DNA from: Owenia fusiformis
Lineage: Eukaryota > Annelida > Polychaeta > Sabellida > Oweniidae
DNA: 64,000 nt
Assembly: GCA_903813345.2 (NCBI GenBank)
Contig: CAIIXF020000009.1
Coordinates: 31,315,259 to 31,379,258 of the forward strand
Reading direction: 5' to 3'
Part shown: positions 55,610 through 64,000 of the stretch, piece after piece
Position numbering within the stretch: the stretch's first letter is position 1
Layout of the letters: every line of letters begins with the position of its first letter
Made by a program: the position numbers and the translations under genes
The notes under the pieces: generated by a model
Told to the model about the DNA's origin: nothing
Databases searched by the model: none
Seen by the model: only the letters and a program-made list of their open reading frames with translations

Positions 55610-58600
55610 CTTTAGGGAGATAAGATATTGACCAATGAGAAACTGGTTTACATAAAAAACCACAAGACATAACATTCGAAAACACACTATTGTAACAGAT
55701 TAAATTATATTTGAATGTATGGGATAGAAGAAAACAGAAAAAGTTATTTTATCGGTAGTAAGTATCCATAATAAAGAAATATTAGTTGTTGATATGGCAA
55801 AAAGATATAAAATAAGTTAATTAAAGCTATGTTGCTGTTATAGCCTTATTCCAAACTATTTTTGGGAACACATACCTTGGTCATACTGGACATAGTGTCT
55901 TGCCTCAGTTGGTTTAATTGTATATGTGCGCATCACATTGTCATCCATGATTGCTGAACCTCTAAATAGACTGAAACAACCTGGACTGCATAGTACACAT
56001 CCAAACACATGCTCAGCAGCCTTTTGAAGCCAGTGACCAATAGCATATTCAAACATCTGATACCATACTAAAGGGCCTAGAAAAAGGATAATATATAGAT
56101 AAAGAGTATTTTTCTACTCATAAATAAAGGATTTGTCAGTGTGTTTGATGGTTTATTATATAGCAGGTCATAACCTGAGTTTGGTTGCATTTTTGTTGTA
56201 TTGGATGTACCTTTTGGTCTACCTTTAAAGAAATTATTACAGTTGTCATCTGAAATACATGTAACCCTAAAATATTTGAAATATTTATGGCGATGGCTTT
56301 GTGAATGGATGTTGACCCTTTTCCTTGCCTATGGAATTTGAGACTGGATTTTGTCTATCCCACATCATTTAAGACCGAATACTCTTTACTACTGGTATCT
56401 ACAACTATTTTTGATGTTATGAGTATTGGCTATAAATTTTTTCATCGACATGTATTGAGATGACTTAGGTATGAATGAAATGTCCCTTGGTCCTGGATTG
56501 TGATATCATTGGCTCTCAATTGGAATGGGGAAGGGGTTGTTAGATAATATTTCTTTTCACGTTAGATCATGGTTTTGGGATAGGGTCTATTTTTCTTATG
56601 ACAGTTTTATACTTAGAGTTTGCTTTTCCTGCTTGGTTTCTTTACAGTTTTTGGTCCTTTCCCTTTGGCACTTGTGCTTAGATATTTACACAATTACTAG
56701 ATTCTGACATATACCTTGTTTATCTTAGATTATTATTAAAACTTGGAAAAATGTAGAAAGCAAATTAATTGCCTTTTAAATGATAAAGGTGTATTTTTAA
56801 TGTTTCAATTTTGAACTAGTTGTACTGTTTTGTAAGGTTTGAATAATATCTTTTTCAAGGTCTTGATTACATAAGTTAGTATCAATATGAATAACAAAAG
56901 TTGAATAATAATTTATAACAATAAGGATAATCATATCAAGTTGGTTGGACTGTATGTTTAAAATTGGCAACAAGGGGCTTTCCTTTGCATAGTTGTCATA
57001 CTGTATATTTGTGCAATTAAAATTCCTCAGTCAGTGGGCATTGCTTTGTGCAGATTATTTTTAAATCAAGTTTGCTCAGCCATATGATTAATTTGGCAAC
57101 TTAAAAGCAACTAAACCACTGTTGTTGCACTCTATGGCTTTGCACCAAATACACCAAGTGTAGTATGACTGGTCATTTTGATTGGGAAATGCTTTCTAAG
57201 TAGATGTTTCTTGAGATTTTCCATGCCTTGTCGTTGCTTTGATCTAGTTTGCAAGTTACTAGTAACTGAATAGAGATGAGGAAATAGTTTACCTCCTCCT
57301 ATAGGATGAATCCGACCACATGCTGCTCCAACCTTTGGATTCTTCTTCATTCTGTCAACTAGCAATTGTACTGCCTCTGGTTTGAAGTCCACATCACCGT
57401 CTAACGCAAGTAAGTAGGTATTCTCCGCCTGTGAAAAGATGTATTTTGCTAGGTTAAGTGTGTTATTTTTATTTTCCAAATATCATCCAATGTGATTCAT
57501 GAATATATAGGTTTGTCTGTATGTTGATCACAAAATGTTATTACTTTGAGGTAGTAAATTCAAGAAAATCAGAAATATTAATTAATCAACTTAATATTTT
57601 TCAAAATCATATATACAAATTCCCAGGAATTCAGACCTGACATCTGTTTTGAGATTTTTTCAGTTCTCCATATTCAATATCGAGCTACCAGAAGTTCATA
57701 TAATTCAAATTTGTCTTTACATGAGTCTTTAATTAACGTCCTCTGCAAAATGAGCTTATTTTTGAAGTCTCGATATAGAACATATCAATTTCAATTTTTT
57801 CTTATTTATATGTAGAGGACTGATTGGGAATAACCACCTTGAGCTCAGAAACTATTTCTAAACTAACCTCTGTAGAGGTTAGACAATTTTTAAGTTTACA
57901 ATGTTTTATACCTTCCATTTGGTCATTAATCAATTCAAACCCATCTTACTGACATTTGCGCAATCAATCAGCAAGCAAAAAGGAACATATTTCAATAAAT
58001 TGTCAATACTTGGTTAATGATGATGTCAGAGGGAATGGCCAATATATCATGTACATGACAAGCTCTGGCTGGGTCAGTTTATAGATTCCCTGGATACTAT
58101 TTAATATGCTTGCTTACCTCAAGTACAACTCTCTCACTGACATTTTTGAAGATATCACTCTTGACATGATGCGCATACTTGTTGAATTTCTTGTTCCATT
58201 TCGATGTTGCTGAACTGTTCAAAGTGCCATCTATGTTGTCGTCCTTCATTCCCATCAGTTTAAAGCCAAGAAGGTAGTACATGTACATCACTTGTGACCA
58301 ACGCTTTCTGTGCCGGATTCTCTGCTTGTCTTTGAGATGGCAAACAATTATGTTTCCTCCTGGGAGGGTCCAGATGAGCTTTCCACCATATGGTGTTGGA
58401 ATCTTTGTTGGGTCATCTATGTCAACTGAACTCTCATGTACCGAACTAAAATAAAAAATGTACATGTATTTCAATCAAATTATTTGGAAAAACTAATTGG
58501 CTGCATTTGATTTTGGATAATGAATGGAGAAACCCTTAATAAATAATCTTATGATATCTGTTTATTCAGTCTTAATATTATCCAGGGATATAAAAACATT

Positions 58601-61600
58601 TTGATATACATTTTTCTTTTTCTCTTTGATTGGTACAGTCATTATACTTGTTTATTTATAATTGTATGAATGTAAATAAAAGGTTGTCTTACCAAGCTGC
58701 TCTCCCCATAAGTGCACACAGTTGTTTGACAAACTGGTTTGGAATAAATTTGTCATCCTCAGTCTGCTCCATACAATCATCAAAGAAAATATGAGCTGGA
58801 AATAAATGTTCTTTAATATAAGTAATATGTTATGCACATTATTAGTGCCAGAAGGGGAAAGACCAAAAATACAGTCAGAAAAATGAGCATTTAACAGTAC
58901 AACCATTTGTAAGGAACCAAACACGCACCCTTATATAAAATATCTATAGTAACAAAACAAACATTAAATATATACAAAAATATATTTATTACGTCATAAT
59001 GCGATTTCATGTACAGTTATCTGAAGATTTAAAATGAGTAATAACTGAATTTCTTCTTCGTTTTCTTTATTTTCTTTAATAATTAAAATATCATATATAT
59101 ATATAACACCCTTTTTTTTTAAATGAGAATTGATCAAATAATGAGAATATATAGTTCCACTATTTTATGAATTTGATTTGAACAAAATTTATGCCGGGCA
59201 TAAAATTTGTTCCAAAATTTATGCCCGGCATAAAATTTGTTCCAAAATTTATGCCGGGCATAAAATTTGTTCCAAAATTTATGCCCGGCATAAAATTTGT
59301 CCAAAATTTATGCCGGGCATAAATTTTGTTCAAATCAAATTCGTAAAATAGTGGAACTATATATTCTCACTATTTGATCAATTCTCATTTCAAAAAAAAG
59401 GGTGTTATATATATAAATTGATTAAATGTCCAAAGAAACAGTGTCTAAATGACTAAGTTCACATGTTAAGTCAAACGTTGCAATAGAAACTTTAAAGGAT
59501 CTTACTTAGAAGCATTTTGTCTATCTTTGTTTTCATCATTGGCCTGAGATTGCTCTTCATACTTTTAGACATGTAAGCACATTAGTGCCAAAACTTTGAA
59601 TAAGAGTATGACCTAACATTTGACCTTTAGTTGAGATGGAATTTTATAAGTTGAATAAAGTACATAAAGTAACATTATCTACCTTCAAATTCATAGTAGT
59701 CAGGATCTTTGATACCAAAATGCTCCTGGGCAAGTCTCCGTGCACTTTGGTCTGTGTCCATCCTCATAACGGATTTCAACATTTGAATCATTTCATTCTC
59801 GTTCTCATGCCACATGGTCGCACATATATAGATCTGAGTAGTGACATCCTCTAAGTCAGCCTTCTTACGTGATCCTCCTCCAATCTCACTTTCTTCGTCT
59901 TCATCTTCTGCTGCTTCATAAAGGTCCTTGTCATTACGTCTGCGGTTGAATAACATGGATTGGTCTATCAAGGCAGCCTCGTAGTTCGGCATCACAAATA
60001 TCCTATAAAATAGAAGTTTCAAAGTCTGGAATGTCATTTTTATGTCATTTTTGGTTGTGATTTTTTTATATTTGTTTATTTTATCTGATGTGTTATACAT
60101 TAATAGTGATAGAAATTATTTCCTTTCATATGGATAATTCCAGAAAAAAACTCAAGAATTTCATGGAGTAGAATGAATAACTTTGCTCATTTATATGGCC
60201 TATTGGAATGGCCCCAAAGTGTCCCACTCAACTCATATAAACAATTAACAGTTTATACGATTTATTTGATAACATAGATTCATTCATTATCATTCATTAT
60301 TAGTAAACACTTACCTGTCAGTAGTAGCAAGTCTGTCATTAGCAGGGAACCATACATGTCTAGCCAGCCACATCATTGAGAGCCACCAAACCAATAGTCC
60401 AAACACAAAGTGAAATGTAAAGGCAGGCTTCCAGACATCTGTGGGTATATTCCAGTATGTAAACTCATTATACCTGAAAAATGTTTTGACGATAAGGAAA
60501 ATGATGACAAGAACAACATGAAATACAAAATAAGTGATTGTTGAAGCATTATGTGAATTTGGCAAAATATGATTGCAAAAGTTATACTGATTCTATTTAA
60601 AAGCCCAATTTTGCAGAGATGTGTTATGAACTATAAAAACTAAAGAATGTCTATATCATGTTAGTGCCTATGTGAGAGATAAATATTTTATGTCATAATC
60701 ATACCTGAAGAGGTCAGGGTTGTTGAAGTATCCCAAAATGATGAACCACAAAATAGTAACAGGAGTTGTGATGCATAATGGAATGGAGAAACAGATTCGT
60801 TGCTGCAGTAACTTCACGGCAGTTTTCGAGAAAAAGAAGACTGCATAAGAAGTTGTGACTTGGATGATGAAGGGCACATAGGTGTATAGGCATCTAAAGT
60901 AGTCCCCATCATAATCACATGGTATTTCTGGAGCTCTTGTTGGTTTCAGGGTTGTAGTAGTACCATTTAGTCCAGGAGTGTCACTTGCAAAGGCCTCTAT
61001 CACATTCAGAATGTCATAAGATGTTTCGCTTGAGTTTGTTACTGTTGTATTTACGAAAGGTTGGGTTGGACTCACAATACTTGGATAGAGAGCAAATGAC
61101 ATAAGAAACACAACGATACATTTCCACAAGCTGACGAACATGTATGTCTTGATACGAACATGTTGAAGTACCTCTCTGAAGTACCTCAAAGGAATTTCTA
61201 CTGAACCAAGATAAATGTCCTTATCTGCAAAATTTTCCCACCAACCAAGTGAAATCAGGAGTACTGAAACTGGAATCTCCCAAAAGACATCACCACCTTC
61301 ATTCAGCTTAATCCAGTCACTGCTAACAGCAGCAGGGTCACTGACATTACATGAATTGGTGAAAGTGAGCATAACAACAAAGACAGTCAACTGCATCATT
61401 AACGCCAGGATATCAAGTGTGTATGTTATAACACGTTTCTTGGAGCTGTCAGCGTCCCTCTCAGTGAAGAGTATGATAAGGAATGATGGTATTGAGAAGA
61501 CTGTTGTCATGACGAGGGTTGCTCGGATGACATCTAAACATGGCAACACTCTGAGAACAAAGAGTGACATTCCAACTCCATGTACTGTCTCCATGAACAT

Positions 61601-64000
61601 ACACTGAAAATTATCAAATGGGTTACCATTTGCATGCATTACTTGGTTTACAAGCACTAGACGCCCCAAACGAGGGCATATCAGTGCATGTAAAAGAAGC
61701 ATTATTATCAAAATACATCATATACAGAGTATTTAAAAGACATTTAAAAGCAACCGTTACGTACAATAGTCCTTTTTGTAATCCTTGGGAGGTCACTGTC
61801 AGATGTTATTAACTTTTTCTACAATTATTATAATTGAGTTTAGTCATCATAATGAGCCAATCATTGTTAATTCAAATTATTGACAATAATTTCATTTATG
61901 GCAATGTGAGAGTCGGTTAAGGTTTAGGTATGAACAAGCCCTAAGAAGACCATTCCCCGGTTATCCCAGGTAAATGTTTCTGGTAAGTTACACTGAACGA
62001 AACATCAAGCTTCAGATCTCGAGAGTACGAGATGAGACTTCAGACGAGATATCGATAGGATTGTAGTTGGAGGGTTTTCTCCCTAGGTGCGTACAAAATC
62101 CATTAACATCAATGTAAGTTATACATTTCGATTCTTTTCCCTCACCTCCTTCCCCAGCTTACACCACCATTTGGAGATTTATTTTCGCCCAAGAAGATGA
62201 GTTGGAGATGGTATTATAATATATCCAATTGAGCTAATTAACAGTTATGTCAAAGTGTAAACTCTTGTAGCTAATTAACTTAAATTAGCCATTATTTTCC
62301 AAGGTATTGTGTTTTGTGTTAATTGGCTCAATATTTATTTATATTAATTTTATATTAATAATTTTACATGTACGACTCTCACGGCCATATCTATACTCTA
62401 CATGAACATAAATTATGGTTATGATTGCTTGTTTATTCCCTGCTTGTTGTACATTGAACTTACCCATATAAATGTTTTGCCAGAAGGCCAAGGGAAGTTT
62501 CCGAACAATGCCCTTAGAATGGTCTCTAAGAAAGTAAGACCATATGGTACACAAATTGTCCCTGCCGCTATTAGAACCCATCGATCTCTCTTCCATTCAT
62601 CCTATAGAAAATTGACATAAGCATACATTTTGTAATTATGGTAAGTTGATTTCTGATGCTGACAAAAAACCATGGAAGGTGTCGCAACATTTTTTAGACT
62701 GACCTATGTTGGATTGTGGCTATTTTCTGAAGATTTAAAAAGGTGCATTAATGTTAGGCCAATGCATTATCTCAAAGATGAAAATCAGGAAAACATTTTT
62801 GAAAATATTTGGGCTGGGTGTTTGCACCTTCCCTGTCTCGAAGTCTAAATTATTTGATCATCTCTATGAGTACTTTTCCTTTAGATAATGCATTGGCCTA
62901 ACATTTGCACCTTTTTAAATCTTCAGGAAAAAGCCACAATCCAACATAGGACAGTCTAAAATCTGTTGCGATACCTTCCGTGGTCCTTCAATGTCTTGTT
63001 GCTTGACAAAACCCCCAACAGTTGGCATTGGTGATATGCCATTTTTATAAAACATTTTTCTATGTGAAGAAATAAGATATAAACACATAATGTGTCAAAG
63101 TTCATATTTACCCATTCTTCTGTTCCCAGTTTGTGTGTCTCGTGAGTTATAGAATTGAGGATAAGCATTAAGGATGCTTTGCTGGTTAAAGCTGCTGCTA
63201 ATATGAACAGGAAAAGAAAGATGTAAGACAGTGCCTTTGCTGCTTTGATCAGTGCTCTGATACATGAATTGCCGGAGACATGTTCATTGTCTTTACTCTG
63301 CATTTGGAACACATCCCAGTCCATGTAAGCGTCATCTAGACTCCTAAAAGAAAAAATATTATGGATAATATAATGTATCCATATTTGTAGTCTCCCATAC
63401 ATCTTCTCTATTTGCATATTCTACCAAATATTCAGAATTCAAACAAACTTTTAGTAACTTACTCCTTGTCTTCTTCAATGTTTCCGTACATCTCCTCAGT
63501 TGTTTTAATGCCATTTTTCAATATTTTCTTGAGTGGTTTCCCATCTGATATAGTTACCACAGGAACATTTCCATTTGGAAAATCATTATTGTTATTTTCC
63601 ATGCCTTCAACATTGCCATATCTTCGTCCAGATTTACCAGGTTTGAAAGTAAATTCATCGTGAGTGGGACCTGTATAATCTGATACATCATCGTCATATG
63701 GGAGTTCAAAACCTTGGTTTGTAAAACCATACGAGTGTTCGGGTATTTTGATATTAATTGGAGGACTTGGATAGGTGTCATCTTCTAAATGAGGATTATG
63801 AACTACAGATTTCATTTCAAGTTTAGGTTTTTCTGGTAATGAAAATCTCTTGGGTTTCTCTTTTGGTGAGATTTGAGGCCTTGGAGTAGGTATTGGAGAT
63901 TTTGACTTTTTCTGCATCTCACGTGGGGCCTCAACTAAATGATCTGGTTCTTCAGTGCTGGACAGTGTATCCATTTGAACAGGAGGTAGTTCAACAAAGA
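53448..64000 (-). CDS. Chitin synthase, 11 exons, N-terminus beyond the window
   Basis: A family-2 glycosyltransferase that polymerises UDP-GlcNAc into chitin at the plasma membrane. Exons: 63463-64000 (open at the edge), 63112-63343, 62464-62601, 60705-61603, 60315-60473, 59683-60002, 58693-58795, 58118-58445, 57293-57428, 55876-56076 and 53448-55609. They join in frame to 1737 residues plus stop. The order is a proline/lysine-rich N-terminal stretch, about ten membrane segments, then the cytosolic catalytic domain. That domain has [18 protein letters not shown] and QRRRW, with the metal/UDP and acceptor-site residues intact. A five-helix membrane cluster ends in the animal chitin-synthase motif SWGTRE, followed by a charged coiled coil, two further membrane segments and a long basic tail. 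Some molluscan chitin synthases carry a myosin head at the N-terminus. Whether this one does cannot be seen. An AATAAA lies about 45 bp past the stop. Confidence 0.95.
55876..56076 (-). CDS. Chitin synthase exon, catalytic core
   Basis: Codes [20 protein letters not shown], then [20 protein letters not shown] to [17 protein letters not shown] is a strongly conserved block in animal chitin synthases. Confidence 0.95.
56077..57292. other. Chitin synthase intron (1.2 kb)
   Basis: AT-rich. I see no repeat or exon signal. Confidence 0.55.
57293..57428 (-). CDS. Chitin synthase exon, DGD motif
   Basis: Codes [20 protein letters not shown] to [12 protein letters not shown]. The DGD pair is the metal and UDP-sugar binding motif of GT2 enzymes. 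Confidence 0.95.
57429..58117. other. Chitin synthase intron (0.7 kb)
   Basis: Nothing recognisable apart from AT-rich sequence. Confidence 0.5.
58118..58445 (-). CDS. Chitin synthase exon, catalytic domain
   Basis: Codes [40 protein letters not shown], then the [19 protein letters not shown] block. This is the UDP-binding side of the domain. Confidence 0.94.
58693..58795 (-). CDS. Chitin synthase exon, catalytic domain
   Basis: Codes [20 protein letters not shown] to LMGRAA. It matches the AHI-FDD block of animal chitin synthases. Phases agree with both neighbours. Confidence 0.92.
59102..59409. mobile_element. Palindromic MITE with GCCGGGC core repeats
   Basis: Arms of about 80 bp start TATAACACCCTTTTTTTTT and are inverted at the other end. 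Between them are five units of about 29 bp, AAATTTATGCC(G/C)GGCATAA, each itself palindromic. It lies in a chitin synthase intron. Confidence 0.9.
59683..60002 (-). CDS. Chitin synthase exon, start of the catalytic domain
   Basis: Codes [20 protein letters not shown], an acidic insert, then [20 protein letters not shown] and [21 protein letters not shown] is the first beta strand of the GT2 fold. Confidence 0.94.
60315..60473 (-). CDS. Chitin synthase exon, last N-terminal membrane segment
   Basis: Codes [18 protein letters not shown] then [20 protein letters not shown] to NDRLATTDR, leading into the cytosolic catalytic domain. Confidence 0.92.
60705..61603 (-). CDS. Chitin synthase exon, N-terminal membrane domain
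   Basis: Codes 300 residues from [16 protein letters not shown] to NPDLF, with about seven hydrophobic helices. One Asn/Thr-rich loop ([12 protein letters not shown]...[16 protein letters not shown]) has several N-glycosylation sequons and is probably extracellular. Confidence 0.93.
61604..62463. other. Chitin synthase intron (0.86 kb)
   Basis: No repeat family recognised. A short ATTAACATTAATTAGC-like AT-rich stretch lies near 62.25 kb. Confidence 0.45.
62464..62601 (-). CDS. Chitin synthase exon, second membrane segment
   Basis: Codes [20 protein letters not shown] to SGKTFIW, phase 0 at both ends. This matches the W-R-RW-L-A-...PE/PY pattern before the CMFLE block in animal chitin synthases. 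The acceptor is CTATAG and the donor GTAAGT. Confidence 0.88.
62668..62986. mobile_element. TIR MITE, copy 2, in a chitin synthase intron
   Basis: The termini read CCATGGAAGGTGTCGCAAC and its inverted partner (GTTGCGATACCTTCCGTGG), with a long palindromic interior. It is shorter than the copy near 23 kb. Confidence 0.85.
63112..63343 (-). CDS. Chitin synthase exon, first membrane segment
   Basis: Codes [13 protein letters not shown] then a hydrophobic helix, [20 protein letters not shown]. The acceptor is TTTTAG and the donor GTAAAT. Confidence 0.88.
63463..64000 (-). CDS. Chitin synthase exon, N-terminal cytosolic part, partial
   Basis: Reads open to the window edge. It codes a proline-, lysine- and acid-rich region ([20 protein letters not shown]) ending [13 protein letters not shown]. 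An in-frame ATG exists at 63974, but the frame continues upstream of it, so it need not be the start. The donor is GTAAGT. Confidence 0.85.

Noticed and set aside
61215-61607. 130-codon plus-strand open frame
   Set aside because: Antisense to the chitin synthase membrane exon.
1-64000. tRNA or rRNA genes
   Set aside because: Looked for A/B-box cloverleaf patterns and rRNA-like conserved blocks while reading and saw none that hold up. A dedicated scan was not possible.

Overview
The window is AT-rich animal nuclear DNA: multi-exon genes with GT-AG introns, little coding sequence, and dense transposons, MITEs and minisatellites. An invertebrate, most likely a lophotrochozoan such as a mollusc, fits best. 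The reasons are a long chitin synthase with an extended C-terminal part, long-TIR mariner elements, and tandem-repeat-cored elements like those of bivalves. The species assignment is inference. Exon boundaries were assigned by hand from splice signals and checked for continuous reading frame.

Three protein genes are supported. (1) An RNA exonuclease of the REXO5/Rex1 family (DEDDh) lies on the minus strand at 10259-40654. Its 13 exons join without a frame break into 709 residues and carry all catalytic residues. (2) The 5' part of an ERI2-like DEDDh exonuclease lies on the plus strand at about 49969-52109. Three exons are visible and the rest of the gene is not in the window. (3) A chitin synthase lies on the minus strand at 53448-64000. 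Eleven exons are visible, the N-terminus is beyond the window edge, and the catalytic motifs and C-terminal membrane domain are complete. REXO5 and ERI2 are head to head, the arrangement I recall from vertebrates. The region between them holds NRF1-, E2F-, YY1- and ETS-like sites suggestive of a shared promoter, and a gag-only retrotransposon remnant has landed in that interval.

Layout: 0-10 kb is a repeat-rich 3' flank with a recent 1.4-kb tandem duplication, a 138-bp satellite, a mariner relic and palindromic MITEs. 10-41 kb is REXO5 with very large repeat-filled introns. 41-50 kb is the divergent promoter, a 24-bp minisatellite and the gag/LTR fragment. 50-52 kb holds the ERI2 exons, and 53-64 kb the chitin synthase.

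The most striking object is inside REXO5. Exon 7 ends exactly after the catalytic ExoI motif (FGIDCEM) and its splice donor. That exon-intron junction has been amplified into about 46 tandem copies over about 2.7 kb. Each copy has a potential 5' splice site, and the first five extra copies remain in frame with exon 7. A second notable object, in intron 9, is a 6.0-kb transposon with more than 1-kb inverted arms built of 183-bp tandem repeats and a 5-bp target duplication.
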